DNA of 64,000 nucleotides from Paucimonas lemoignei (GCA_900475325.1 LS483371.1:2046001-2110000); one strand, 5' to 3'. Shown: positions 1 through 8,736, numbered from the stretch's first letter. A program made the numbers and translations. The notes: generated by a model not told the origin, from the letters alone.

Positions 1-256
1 CGACGTGTGAGGCAGTGAGGCGACTGGGGGCGTCAGGCGAAAAACGTGGGTTTGTCAGTGCCTGCTAAAAAACCAAGTCGTCCACATCCGAGCCAAAAGT
101 AGGAAATTGCCTAGTCGTCTGTAGGGGATCGCTGTTTGTTTCCTGGCGTATTTTTAAACATTTTTATTCGTGTAGCTTCCTGAGTTCCCCATCGGTGGCG
201 CTGTCCTCAACGTAGGCAATAAACAGTGCGCCGGGTTTGGAAACAGGAGCACACCC

Positions 257-979
257 GTGGCAAGTTCAGAATCATTCACGACCAACCCTAATCCCCTCGT
301 TCAGCAGATCGTCAGCAGCATTGATGAACTGGACAACGATCAGGCCATCGAAAACGCCCTGAGCTGGCTGTGCCGTGAATGCGGCGCGCAACGTGCCATG
401 TTCTATCAATTCAGGGACTCGATGTTGCTGACCTTGGTCACCTTCAATGTCGATGACACTTGGAGCTCTGCCTATCGGCGGCTTCGCCTGTTCACTCAGG
501 ACCCGCTGATCAAGTACTACCGCTCACAGCTGGGCTTTGTGGATTGGCACAAAGCTTTCGAGCTGCATCCAGCGCCTGACAACTTCCGTCAGGCAATCGA
601 AGACCATCAGCTTCTGCCGGGGTTTTCCTACGGCTATACCAGCCATGGGCGCAGCTTTCAGGGGGTGACATCGATCTGTTCACTCAACGGCCTCAGAAGG
701 ACGCTTACACCCGGCGACAAGTACCTGTTGTCGAGCCTGGTGCCGGTGCTGCATCTGGTGGGGCGTGGCACCAAGTTACGATCCAAGGGCCTTAGCAGCA
801 AGGAGCTGGAAGTCCTCGAGTGGGCGCGCGATGGCAAGACAGCCTGGGAAATTGCCTCGATCCGACAGATATCCGAAGCAACGGTGAAATACCACCTCAA
901 AAGCATTTACAGCAAATTGGGTGTTTCCAATCGAGCGCAAGCCGTGGGGGAGGCGTTGTGTCTGGGGATTATCAAATGA
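257..979 (+). CDS. LuxR-family quorum-sensing-type regulator (LuxR solo)
   Basis: A 240-residue transcription factor with an N-terminal autoinducer-binding domain (about residues 15-165) and a C-terminal LuxR helix-turn-helix (about 178-240, with SEATVKYHLKSIYSKLGV). The residues that contact acyl-homoserine lactone in LuxR/TraR are all present at the family spacing: W69, Y73, D82, P83 and W97, corresponding to W57, Y61, D70, P71 and W85 of TraR numbering. It starts at a GTG with an AGGAG Shine-Dalgarno about 8 bases upstream. No luxI-type synthase is encoded in the window, so it is an apparent solo that could sense the cell's own signal made elsewhere or a foreign signal. The family call is firm; ligand and targets are unknown. 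Confidence 0.88.
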   Translation: MASSESFTTNPNPLVQQIVSSIDELDNDQAIENALSWLCRECGAQRAMFYQFRDSMLLTLVTFNVDDTWSSAYRRLRLFTQDPLIKYYRSQLGFVDWHKAFELHPAPDNFRQAIEDHQLLPGFSYGYTSHGRSFQGVTSICSLNGLRRTLTPGDKYLLSSLVPVLHLVGRGTKLRSKGLSSKELEVLEWARDGKTAWEIASIRQISEATVKYHLKSIYSKLGVSNRAQAVGEALCLGIIK

Positions 980-1003
980 GAAGGCGCGGCAGAAAACGCC
1001 AGG

Positions 1004-1040
1004 CAAAAAAAAGCCGTGATAGCAATCAAGCAATCACGGC
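1004..1040 (-). terminator. Intrinsic terminator of the DUF3509 gene
   Basis: An 8-bp stem (1013-1020 with 1033-1040, GCCGTGAT/ATCACGGC) is followed on the minus strand by eight T (the A-run at 1005-1012). It lies about 56 bases downstream of the minus-strand stop codon at 1096. Confidence 0.8.
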
Positions 1041-1095
1041 TAAACAAAGGGAGCGAAGCGTTTGAATCAAAACAGCGTGCAGCGGCAGTCAAACA

Positions 1096-1374
1096 TTAAC
1101 GTGTGTGATAAGTCGGCAGATCGAAGCGGTGCTGGCTTTGCAGCATCGAGATCGCAGGCAACTCGCTCGCCTGGGCGGCGAGGTCGCGGCGGATGGCGCT
1201 GATCACCCATTCCAGTTGGACCGGAGTATGGAGCTGGGCATATGACACCGAGCGACGGATCTGTTTGCCTTCGCCGTTACGCAAGGAAAGAAGTACACCA
1301 CCGTCCGGACGGGCTTGGGTGGTTACGTCGAATTCGGAGAATACGGAAGCGAATTTTTCTTGAATAAAAGTCAT
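1096..1374 (-). CDS. DUF3509-family small protein
   Basis: A 92-residue cytoplasmic protein beginning MTFIQEKFASVFSEF, with a middle segment GGVLLSLRNGEGKQIRRSVSY and no signal peptide or membrane segment. I recognise it as the small DUF3509 family, which is largely confined to Pseudomonas and has no known function. The internal ATG at 1374 is preferred over the one at 1389, because GGAG sits 9 bases before it and the outer ATG has no ribosome-binding site. It is a single gene with its own terminator, convergent with the LuxR gene. Confidence 0.68.
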   Translation of the reverse strand: MTFIQEKFASVFSEFDVTTQARPDGGVLLSLRNGEGKQIRRSVSYAQLHTPVQLEWVISAIRRDLAAQASELPAISMLQSQHRFDLPTYHTR

Positions 1375-1389
1375 GTCTAGCGGCTCCAT

Positions 1390-1846
1390 TGCTCATGGGA
1401 TAACAAGCTTGCTAGTACTAGTGCAGGGGCTGTGCCAGTATTTGGTTTATTAAAAAAACCATATAAAACAATGACTTACTGAATTCTAAAAAATCCTGCT
1501 TCGTGCATTCTGCATGAATGGCCATCGGGCATCCTGCATTTTGCGGGTTTTCACCGGTTTTTTTGCAGGGCCTGGGGAACTTTGCAGAAGTGATGCGTGA
1601 GCAGCAGGTGCTCAGGAGGAGGGGTGGTGCCATCCATCCGACCGCTATTTGGCTTTTTTATTCGACCGTCTGAACAAAAAAAGCCAACTTTAGCCCCGGT
1701 CCAGTGATCGACTGACCTCACGGAACAGTTTTCTTGCCGAAAGATCCCCGCCTTGACCTCGACCGAACCGCTGCACAGACTTGCGGTCATTTCATTCAGC
1801 GGGCTGTTTCAGCCTTTAAGTCAGTCTTGAACAGCAGGAGTCAACA
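1390..1846. other. Intergenic region with an AT-rich inverted repeat
   Basis: No convincing gene in 457 bases between two divergently oriented genes. It contains an 11-bp inverted repeat, TTGGCTTTTTT at 1649-1659 and AAAAAAGCCAA at 1677-1687, separated by 17 bases. This resembles a weak bidirectional terminator or a structured leader. Promoters for both neighbours must lie here, but I could not pick convincing -10/-35 pairs. Confidence 0.5.
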
Positions 1847-2386
1847 ATGTCAGAACAGAGCACCCCGCACGGCCATGAGCCTGTGCGCATGAGCGATGAT
1901 GAAGCGCTGGAGTTCGCCGAGCAGGTGTTTGACGTCGCCCGACGTGGCGATGCAGTGATGCTGCAGGCGCTGCTGGAAAAGGGCCTGACCCCCAACCTGC
2001 GCAATCACAAGGGCGACACGCTGTTGATGCTCGCCAGTTATCACGGTCACCAGGACGCAGTCCGCGTACTGCTCACCCACAAGGCTGATCCCGAGCTGCG
2101 CAATGACAATGGCCAGAGCCCCATCGCGGGCGCTGCATTCAAGGGCGATCTGGCCGTCGTGAAGCTGCTGGTCGAGGCTGGCGCAGAAGTCGAAGGGGCC
2201 TCGGCGGACGGTCGCACAGCGTTGATGATGGCGGCGATGTTCAACCGCACTGAAATCGTCGACTACCTGATCAGCCAGGGCGCCAACCCCGATGCGCGCG
2301 ACGCCAAAGGTGTAACACCGCTGGTGGCGGCGCAAACCATGGGTGCCGCCGACACCGCAGCGCAACTGGCCAGGCTGCACGGCTGA
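1847..2386 (+). CDS. Ankyrin-repeat protein
   Basis: A 179-residue soluble protein made of about four ankyrin repeats from residue 35 onward. Recognisable repeats include KGDTLLMLASYHGHQDAVRV, NGQSPIAGAAFKGDLAVVKL and DGRTALMMAAMFNRTEIVDY. Ankyrin repeats form protein-binding scaffolds. The closest named Pseudomonas relative I know is AnkB, which supports the catalase KatB in P. aeruginosa, but AnkB is exported and no catalase is adjacent here. No signal peptide is visible. Translation starts at an ATG 5 bases after AGGAG, and a strong terminator follows the gene. Repeat architecture is certain; partner unknown. Confidence 0.85.
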   Translation: MSEQSTPHGHEPVRMSDDEALEFAEQVFDVARRGDAVMLQALLEKGLTPNLRNHKGDTLLMLASYHGHQDAVRVLLTHKADPELRNDNGQSPIAGAAFKGDLAVVKLLVEAGAEVEGASADGRTALMMAAMFNRTEIVDYLISQGANPDARDAKGVTPLVAAQTMGAADTAAQLARLHG

Positions 2387-2422
2387 CGGCCCATCTGCCG
2401 AGTGTCATCAACGCATAGATAG

Positions 2423-2463
2423 AGGCGCGAAGGATTTGTCGGTATCCTTCGCGCCTTATTTTT
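2423..2463 (+). terminator. Intrinsic terminator after the ankyrin gene
   Basis: A perfect 13-bp stem (2423-2435 with 2444-2456), an 8-base loop and a T-rich tail at 2456-2463. It lies 36 bases after the stop codon of the ankyrin gene. Confidence 0.88.
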
Positions 2464-2483
2464 GCTCGTCATCAGGAAGGCCC

Positions 2484-3005
2484 ATGAAAAACCAACTCAT
2501 CGAGTTAATCAGCAAAATCAGTTCGGGTTGCATGGGCGAACAGGATATCGAGCGCATTGCTGAAGAAGCGGCCCAGGCCTATGCCGACCCACAGGCCTTC
2601 CTGCAAGCCAACCCGGACATCAACTACGACGACAGCTTCCCGATCAGCCTGGGTGAATGGGTCGTGGTGGGCAGTTTGCCTGACACTGTGCTGTTCCAGG
2701 CGGACAGCTACATGGATCTGTTCGCGCAGATCGTCGAATCCTTTGGCCCGGATGTCGCTTTCAACATCAAACCCAAGCAACTGGCTAAAGTCGAAGCGCT
2801 GACGGCGCTCAACCGTATCCAGATCCAGCTGGGCAGCATGAACAAGGACAAGGGCGGTTATGTGCTGATGAATTTCAGTCAGCCACTGGATGACGAGCTT
2901 CAGGCAGTGCTGGTGTATGGCAGTGATCAAGCGCGGGTGATCGAGCTGTGCGCTGGCGTTGGGATTCACGCAGCGCCTGCCCTTGAGGCGCTGCGTAACG
3001 CTTGA
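2484..3005 (+). CDS. Uncharacterised acidic soluble protein
   Basis: A 173-residue protein starting MKNQLIELISKISSGCMG, chosen because AGGAAGG lies just before this ATG. The reading frame extends further upstream but would run through the preceding terminator. The protein is acidic, has no signal peptide and no membrane segment, and looks like a mixed alpha/beta cytoplasmic protein. I do not recognise the family. It is separated from the ankyrin gene by a terminator and ends 4 bases from the convergent ZIP transporter gene. No function is proposed. Confidence 0.72.
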   Translation: MKNQLIELISKISSGCMGEQDIERIAEEAAQAYADPQAFLQANPDINYDDSFPISLGEWVVVGSLPDTVLFQADSYMDLFAQIVESFGPDVAFNIKPKQLAKVEALTALNRIQIQLGSMNKDKGGYVLMNFSQPLDDELQAVLVYGSDQARVIELCAGVGIHAAPALEALRNA

Positions 3006-3009
3006 GCCT

Positions 3010-3936
3010 TTAACCCAAGGCCGTGTCGAGAAACATCATGACCGCAAAACCGCCCATCAGGCCCAGGGTAGCCGAGGTTTGATGGCCGTTGCGGTGGGTT
3101 TCCGGGATGACTTCGTGGGACACCACAAAGATCATCGCCCCCGCAGCCAGGCCCAGGCTAATGGGGTAGGCGATGGCGAAGCCACTGGAAATCCCCAGGC
3201 CGATCAATGAGCCGATGGGCTCCATCAAGCCTGAGCCGACCGCCACCAGCATCGCTTTAAGCGCCGACAGCCCTGTGACCCGCAGCGCCAGGGCAATGGC
3301 CAGACCTTCCGGGATGTCCTGAATGGCGATTGCCGTGGCCAATGGCACACCGACGTTCAGATCACCATTGGCAAAGCCGACACCGATGGCCATGCCTTCA
3401 GGAAGGTTGTGCAGCGTAATGGCCAGCACAAACAGCCAGACCCGGTTAATGCGTTCCGACTGCGGGCCCTGACGCCCCACCGTTTCGTGTTCGTGAGGGG
3501 TGAACTTGTCCAGGCCAAGCATCAACAGCACGCCCAGGCCAAGCCCCAGCACGACAGTCCCGGCGGCAAAGGGGCCACTGCCAGTGATTTCCCGCGCCGC
3601 CGCAAGGCCCGGCAAGATCAATGAAAAGGAACTGGCCGCCAGCATCATCCCTGCGGCGAAACCCAGCATCACATCCTGGGCACGCTGAGAGACATCGCGC
3701 AGTGCCACGGCCAGCACCGCACCTAACGCGGTGGCCGCGAAACCGGCTGTGCCACCCAGCAAGGCGTAATGCAGATTGACCTGGTTGGCGCCATAGATAG
3801 CGTTGTAACCACTGGCGATCACCAGACCCAGGACCACCAGCAGCACCAGCAAGAGACCTGCACTCAGCAGCGGGGCGGCCTGGGCCTGGGCGTACCAGGA
3901 AGACCAGAGTGTTCTGTGTTGCAGAGGTGTTTGCAT
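3010..3936 (-). CDS. ZIP-family divalent metal transporter (BbZIP type)
   Basis: A 308-residue inner-membrane protein with about eight transmembrane segments that should import Zn2+ or similar divalent cations down a gradient. The metal site is fully conserved. H176, N177 and E180 come from HNLPEG in helix 4; Q206, D207 and E210 from QDIPEG in helix 5; M98 and E239 are also present. These match the residues known in the Bordetella bronchiseptica transporter BbZIP with an offset of one. The loop around residues 146-152 carries a short histidine-containing stretch (TPHEHE). The gene is monocistronic and convergent with its left neighbour. The metal preference cannot be read from sequence. Confidence 0.92.
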   Translation of the reverse strand: MQTPLQHRTLWSSWYAQAQAAPLLSAGLLLVLLVVLGLVIASGYNAIYGANQVNLHYALLGGTAGFAATALGAVLAVALRDVSQRAQDVMLGFAAGMMLAASSFSLILPGLAAAREITGSGPFAAGTVVLGLGLGVLLMLGLDKFTPHEHETVGRQGPQSERINRVWLFVLAITLHNLPEGMAIGVGFANGDLNVGVPLATAIAIQDIPEGLAIALALRVTGLSALKAMLVAVGSGLMEPIGSLIGLGISSGFAIAYPISLGLAAGAMIFVVSHEVIPETHRNGHQTSATLGLMGGFAVMMFLDTALG

Positions 3937-4127
3937 GACTGCCTGACCTGTTCTGTCTTTTACTGATTTGGGGGGCTGATTCTGAAGGGCATGGGAAGCT
4001 GCGCGGGAAACACTGCCCAGGAAACAAAGCTGCCCAGATTCGGAACCCGCAAATATGCCGTTGGTTCAACGGAACCCTGCAAGAATGCCATCATCATAGT
4101 CAGTAACATTCATTCAGGAGCGACACC

Positions 4128-4319
4128 ATGGGTTCCACCTTCAATGGTTTGGTAGGGCTGATCATTCTCGCCCTCGACATCTGGGCCATCATCAACGTAC
4201 TCAAAAGTGGTGCCGAAACCGGGATGAAAATTCTCTGGGTACTGTTGATCGCACTGTTGCCTGTTCTTGGCCTCATCATCTGGGCGATTGCCGGCCCGCG
4301 CGGGAACGTTCGGATTTGA
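4128..4319 (+). CDS. Small membrane protein with a PLDc_N domain
   Basis: A 63-residue protein with two hydrophobic helices (about 8-26 and 36-54) and the ALDIWAIINVLKSG...LLIALLPVLGLIIWAI pattern of the phospholipase-D N-terminal membrane domain (PF13396), but no nuclease or phospholipase domain. Stand-alone copies are common in bacteria and of unknown role. AGGAG precedes the ATG by 7 bases, and a strong terminator follows. Confidence 0.82.
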   Translation: MGSTFNGLVGLIILALDIWAIINVLKSGAETGMKILWVLLIALLPVLGLIIWAIAGPRGNVRI

Positions 4320-4353
4320 GCGCCAGCTGAATCAACCGTAAAGGATTAACAGA

Positions 4354-4388
4354 AACGCCTGATTGCGCTGAGCTTCAGGCGTTTTTTT
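4354..4388 (+). terminator. Intrinsic terminator
   Basis: A 9-bp stem AACGCCTGA (4354-4362) with TCAGGCGTT (4375-4383), followed by seven T at 4382-4388. It ends the PLDc_N gene. Confidence 0.88.
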
Positions 4389-4722
4389 ATGGAAGGCCAT
4401 CAAGGCTGATGCGTCATTCCGGAAAGTGACACAGGCCTAACATTTTTTGCTGAGCGTTACATATGTGTAACATTTCAAGTGCCTCAACAAAATTTTCACA
4501 CGGGGTCGCTGAAAATCCCGCGCGTTTTGCCGGTGATACCGATGGGCCAGGTCGGCTCGAAAGTGCCGGTTGCCGGCTACCAGCTGAACAAACGTCGCGC
4601 TGCGCTGCTAAATGCCCGGCGATCACGTAAGATTTGCCCCCGTCGTTCTGCCCGTGCCCTGCGCACTGCCGGACGCACTGCTCTCCAAACCCTATTTTTG
4701 AACCAACGGATCCCACAACAAC

Positions 4723-6810
4723 ATGGCCACAACGGACGCTATGAGTCAGAAGCCCGCGTCGTCGCGCTCGCTGCAACCCACCGTCAAATCGCATTTGGCC
4801 TACACACTGCTCAGTGCGCTGGTGCTGATGGTGATGTACACCCTGCTGCGTATCGCCTTGCTGGTTTATAACCGCGAAATGATCGGCGATACCCCGGCTT
4901 CGACGTTCGTCGAGGCTCTGTTCAACGGCATGCGTTTTGACTTGCGTCTGACGGTTTACCTGATCATTCCCTTGCTGCTGTCGCTGTTCAGCGTCCGCGC
5001 AATGGCCGCGAGAGGTTTTTTCCGTTTCTGGCTGACCGTGGTTGCCAGCATCACGCTGTTCTTCGGCCTGATGGAAATGGATTTCTACCGTGAATTCCAC
5101 CAGCGCCTCAACGGTCTGGTATTCCAGTACGTCAAGGAAGATCCCAAAACCGTTCTGAGCATGTTGTGGTACGGCTTTCCGGTGGTTCGCTACCTGTTGG
5201 CGTGGGCCTTCGTCACTTGGCTGCTGAGCCTGGTGTTCAAAGGTGTTGACCGCCTCACCCGGCCAAACCGTGAATTCAGTGTCAGCAATTCGAGCAATCG
5301 CATCGTTGCGCCGTGGTACGCCCGAATTGGCGTATTTGTGGTCTGCCTGCTGATCGCCGTGGTTGCCGCGCGTGGCACCTTGCGCCAAGGCCCGCCGCTG
5401 CGCTGGGGTGATGCTTACACCACCGAATCGAACTTTGCCAATACCCTGGGCCTGAACGGCACCTTGACGCTGATCGCAGCTGCGAAAAGCCGTATGTCCG
5501 AAGATCGCGACAATATCTGGAAGGCCACGCTGCCTCAGCCGCAAGCCCAGCAGACTGTTCGCGACATGCTGCTGACCGACAACGACAAGCTGGTGGAGCC
5601 GGATCTGGCTGCCGTTCGCCGAGATTTCACGCCGCCTGTGCAGAACACGCTGCCGATCAAGAACGTGGTCGTGATCCTGATGGAAAGCTTCGCCGGTCAC
5701 TCGGTAGGCGCCCTGGGTGATGAGGCCAATATCACGCCTTACTTCGACAAACTGTCCGAGGAAGGTTTGCTGTTCGACCGCTTCTTCTCCAACGGCACGC
5801 ACACCCACCAGGGCATGTTCGCGACCATGGCGTGCTTCCCGAACCTGCCGGGTTTCGAATACCTGATGCAGACGCCTGAGGGCGCGCACAAACTTTCCGG
5901 TTTGCCGCAACTGCTCAGTAAGCGTGGCTACGACGATGTGTACGTCTACAACGGTAACTTTGCCTGGGATAACCAGTCCGGCTTCTTCAGCAACCAGGGC
6001 ATGACCACGTTCATTGGCCGTGGCGATTATGTTGACCCGGTGTTCTCCGATCCGACCTGGGGTGTTTCCGACCAGGACATGTTTGATCGTGGCGCTCAGG
6101 AACTGCAGGCGCGTGGCAAAAACGGCAAACCGTTCTATGCCTTGCTGCAGACCCTGTCCAACCACACCCCTTACGCGCTGCCGCCAAAACTGCCGATGGA
6201 AGCCGTCACCGGCCACGGCTCGCTGGATGAGCACCTGACCGCCATGCGTTATTCGGATTGGGCGTTGGGCCAGTTCTTCGAAAAAGCCAAGAAAGAGCCG
6301 TACTACAAGGAAACTCTGTTCGTTGTGGTGGGTGACCACGGTTTCGGCAACAACCAGCAGATCACTGAAATGGACCTGGGCCGCTTCAACGTGCCGATGC
6401 TGATCATCGCGCCAGGCATTCAGGAAAAATTCGGCCAGCGCAGCAGCATTGTCGGCACCCAGATCGACATCGTGCCGACCATCATGGGCCGCCTGGGTGG
6501 TGAAACCCGCCATCAGTGCTGGGGCCGCGACCTGCTCAACTTGCCCGAAGGTGACAAGGGCTTTGGCGTGATCAAGCCTTCAGGCAGCGAGCAGACGGTG
6601 GCGTTGATCACCGGCGACCGAATCCTGATCGAACCCAAAGACATGGACCCCAAGGTTCTGTCCTACACACTGGGCCGCACACCGCATGCTGAAGTGATCC
6701 CGGATGCACCGGACACCCAGGCATTGCGCGAGAAGCTCGACAGCTTCCTGCAGACGGCGACCAAGAGCCTGCTGGACAACACCGCCGGGGTTGAAGCCAG
6801 TAAGAACTGA
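4723..6810 (+). CDS. LTA synthase family membrane phosphotransferase / sulfatase-fold enzyme
   Basis: A 695-residue inner-membrane enzyme. Residues 25-220 hold about five transmembrane helices, and the rest is a periplasmic alkaline-phosphatase/sulfatase-fold domain. Metal and catalytic motifs are visible: VVVILMESFAGHS (Glu of metal site), a GTHTHQG segment supplying the nucleophilic Thr, and VVGDHGFGNN (Asp-His). In Gram-positive bacteria the family makes lipoteichoic acid. In Gram-negatives relatives transfer phosphoglycerol or similar groups to periplasmic glucans or lipids, so the substrate here is an inference. The ribosome-binding site is weak at both the ATG at 4723 and that at 4741; I kept the longer form. 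Flanked by terminators, so probably monocistronic. Confidence 0.87.
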   Translation: MATTDAMSQKPASSRSLQPTVKSHLAYTLLSALVLMVMYTLLRIALLVYNREMIGDTPASTFVEALFNGMRFDLRLTVYLIIPLLLSLFSVRAMAARGFFRFWLTVVASITLFFGLMEMDFYREFHQRLNGLVFQYVKEDPKTVLSMLWYGFPVVRYLLAWAFVTWLLSLVFKGVDRLTRPNREFSVSNSSNRIVAPWYARIGVFVVCLLIAVVAARGTLRQGPPLRWGDAYTTESNFANTLGLNGTLTLIAAAKSRMSEDRDNIWKATLPQPQAQQTVRDMLLTDNDKLVEPDLAAVRRDFTPPVQNTLPIKNVVVILMESFAGHSVGALGDEANITPYFDKLSEEGLLFDRFFSNGTHTHQGMFATMACFPNLPGFEYLMQTPEGAHKLSGLPQLLSKRGYDDVYVYNGNFAWDNQSGFFSNQGMTTFIGRGDYVDPVFSDPTWGVSDQDMFDRGAQELQARGKNGKPFYALLQTLSNHTPYALPPKLPMEAVTGHGSLDEHLTAMRYSDWALGQFFEKAKKEPYYKETLFVVVGDHGFGNNQQITEMDLGRFNVPMLIIAPGIQEKFGQRSSIVGTQIDIVPTIMGRLGGETRHQCWGRDLLNLPEGDKGFGVIKPSGSEQTVALITGDRILIEPKDMDPKVLSYTLGRTPHAEVIPDAPDTQALREKLDSFLQTATKSLLDNTAGVEASKN

Positions 6811-6828
6811 TCAACCTCTGCGCTAGAC

Positions 6829-6857
6829 AAAAAGCCCCTCATTGCAGGGGCTTTTTG
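6829..6857. terminator. Bidirectional intrinsic terminator
   Basis: An 11-bp stem AAAAAGCCCCT (6829-6839) with AGGGGCTTTTT (6846-6856) and a 6-base loop. The T-run works for the LTA-synthase-like gene, and the symmetric A-run would serve the minus strand. Confidence 0.88.
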
Positions 6858-6988
6858 TTGTCGGGTGCTAGCGTTCTAGCCACAACACCGCCTTGTTAGC
6901 TCCACAAATCAAAGCACTGCGCCTTGAATCGAGTAGCAACAACAGCATCCGGGTGCTACTGAGTCAGGTTCCGTCCTGACGGCCGGGT

Positions 6989-7509
6989 CACTTTTGGTGC
7001 CAAAAGTAACCAAAACCTCTGCGCTGGCGTCAGCCCCTGTACCGCAGGGGGTCCGCCCTCCGATATCGTGGGGCGGGCACGCGCCGACGGGCCATCCATG
7101 GCCCAACGGCGCTCGCTCGGCATCCATGCCGAGCGACCCACCCCACGGCACCTCCACTCAGCCTCCCGACGCGCATTTTGCGTCGTCTGGGAAATCGTGG
7201 CAGGAAAAGCAAAAGCAAATCTGCTTCGCAGATTTTTTAGCATCACTTTCCTCTTGGCCCACACTGCTTTTGATTCTGGTGGCCTGCGCAGAACGTGTGG
7301 GCGACACAAATTGCGACTTGTGGCCGGCCGAGCGCAGGTATTGCGCAGTGGGCAACCCGGCATGGATGCCGGGTTAGCCGCACCGGGCCATGGATGGCCC
7401 ATTGCGGCGGCCCACGGAGCAATGCCGGAGTGAGGGAAGTCTGAGCCTTGGCGAAGACCCGGACAAAGGAGCGTGAGCCTTTTGCTTACTTTTGGGCTTT
7501 TCAAAAGTG
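6989..7509. repeat. Palindrome-rich element with terminal inverted repeats
   Basis: About 520 bases bounded by imperfect inverted repeats: 6989-7015 (CACTTTTGGTGCCAAAAGTA...) and 7480-7509 (...CTTACTTTTGGGCTTTTCAA...). Inside, two palindromes on the left, GGGCCATCCATGGCCC (7089-7104) and GCTCGGCATCCATGCCGAGC (7115-7134), are mirrored by two on the right with ATGGAT centres, at 7354-7375 and 7385-7400. Near the middle, a hairpin AAATCTGC-TTC-GCAGATTT followed by T (7217-7238) resembles a terminator. Frames inside are open by composition but have no supporting protein features. Similar ACCAAAAGT-bounded intergenic blocks are, to my knowledge, repeated in Pseudomonas genomes. I read it as a non-autonomous repeated element. 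Confidence 0.65.
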
Positions 7510-7695
7510 AGGCGCCGTAAGGGCGCAAAGGTGAATCAGCGTCACCGCCGCTGCTGGATATACATGGTTTTAGGGCTCCCCCAACGGATTATCTGCACGT
7601 GGTGGTGCCATTGAGCCAGAAGTCAGGTGAACGAATCCCCACGCGAAAAGGTCAAGATCGAGTGAGCCGCGTTCTCGGCTGCTGAGGAGACATTG

Positions 7696-7932
7696 ATGAA
7701 ACAGTGGACCATTTCCTATCTTGACAAAGATGGTGTGCAACAACGTCTTGATCTTGAATCAGAGCAGCGTCCCAGTGAGGAGGAGGTCGCTCGCAGGCTT
7801 CGTCCGATTCTGTTTCCGGTGGCTGATGAACTGGACATGAATGATCTTGAAGGCCGCACCGCCGAACCGACGGTGAAGTCTCTGAAAGATCAGAATGCCG
7901 TAGAAATCATTTCGATACGCGAGGCGGACTGA
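7696..7932 (+). CDS. Small hypothetical protein
   Basis: A 78-residue acidic cytoplasmic protein (MKQWTISYLDKDGVQQRLDL...) with no membrane segment or cysteine. GAGGAG lies 8 bases before the ATG at 7696; a TTG directly upstream is in frame but less likely. I do not recognise the family. It stands alone between the palindromic element and a 310-base gap. Confidence 0.65.
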   Translation: MKQWTISYLDKDGVQQRLDLESEQRPSEEEVARRLRPILFPVADELDMNDLEGRTAEPTVKSLKDQNAVEIISIREAD

Positions 7933-8242
7933 TTTTGACCGCGTAAAAAAACGCCTGTAAAAAATGCTTCGGCGTGTCATTGGCAGAACGCCGGAATCAG
8001 GGTTACTCTGAAACCGAGGCTGGCGAAGTAATTCACCAGTCTCTTTCATGTCGATGCCGTTCTGGGATCTGCTTGCCTGGCACCTGATCCTTCAGCGCCA
8101 GCGCTTCCTATCCAGAAAAACGGCCTTGTCAGCTACATGCTTGATCCCTTGCGTCGGAGCATCCGGCGCTTGGCGGCCCTCGATGAGAGTGTCGCTTCAG
8201 GAATGTTGAAACTCTATCTATCGTTGCATAGGAGGACGTTTC
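7933..8242. other. Intergenic region, nothing recognised
   Basis: 310 bases without a supported gene. A loose CGCC/GGCG inverted pair just after the preceding stop codon may be a weak terminator. TAGGAGG at the right end is the ribosome-binding site of the RraB-like gene. Confidence 0.5.
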
Positions 8243-8584
8243 ATGAGCACAGCCTATCAAGAGGACATCAGCAGTAACGTACTGCGCCGCATGAAAGAAG
8301 GCGGTTTTGATTTCGCCCGCATTTACCCCATCGAGTTCTACGCTGTATTCCCGGATGAGGAACGGGCACGGCAGGCTGCAGAGCAATACCGTGGCGAATC
8401 ACTCAATACCCAGATCAACATCCGCGACGACGGCGCGTGGCACTTGCAATTGAGCAAGGTCATGCACGCGACGTATGACGGCATTGGTGATTTCGAACAG
8501 GACTTTCAGGCGGCTATTACGCCTCTGGACGGTGAGGTTGAGGGTTGGGGTGTGACGCAGGAGATCAGACGTCTGCACTCCTGA
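8243..8584 (+). CDS. RraB-family ribonuclease E regulator-like protein
   Basis: A 113-residue soluble protein with the RraB-fold pattern: YPIEFYAVFPDEERARQAAEQY near residue 28-50 and the terminal GEVEGWGV segment. RraB of E. coli binds RNase E and modulates mRNA decay. This short form lacks the acidic tail of the enterobacterial protein, so the same partner is an inference. A strong TAGGAGG precedes the ATG by 7 bases. The gene is monocistronic with a terminator 20 bases downstream. Confidence 0.75.
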   Translation: MSTAYQEDISSNVLRRMKEGGFDFARIYPIEFYAVFPDEERARQAAEQYRGESLNTQINIRDDGAWHLQLSKVMHATYDGIGDFEQDFQAAITPLDGEVEGWGVTQEIRRLHS

Positions 8585-8606
8585 AGTTTTCGCATCTGTT
8601 GAACGG

Positions 8607-8653
8607 CCGGCCAATTCTGGGGTAATCGTCCCGTGGATTGGCCGGTTTTAGTT
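8607..8653 (+). terminator. Intrinsic terminator of the RraB-like gene
   Basis: A 9-bp stem CCGGCCAAT (8607-8615) with ATTGGCCGG (8637-8645), followed by TTTTAGTTT. Confidence 0.75.
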
Positions 8654-8708
8654 TGTGGGTTCTAACCGTTGCAGCGACCATCAGCCGAGTTCGCACGTTA
8701 TCGCAGAC

Positions 8709-8736
8709 AAAAAAAAGCCACTCGGCATGAGTGGCT
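8709..8736 (-). terminator. Minus-strand intrinsic terminator without an obvious gene
   Basis: Stem AGCCACTC (8716-8723) with GAGTGGCT (8729-8736) and a 5-base loop, followed on the minus strand by eight T (A-run 8709-8716). No convincing minus-strand protein gene lies to its right. The only frame (8756-8956) has a GTG start without a ribosome-binding site. A small RNA ending here is possible. Confidence 0.75.

Noticed and set aside
4414..6513. A 699-codon open frame on the minus strand
   Set aside because: It is the antisense shadow of the LTA-synthase-like gene: no ribosome-binding site, low-complexity His/Gln/Val-rich translation, and no domains.
6909..7528. Several overlapping frames of 60-190 codons
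   Set aside because: They lie within the palindromic element, run on both strands through its hairpins and encode repetitive Pro/Arg/Ala-rich sequence, so they follow from composition.
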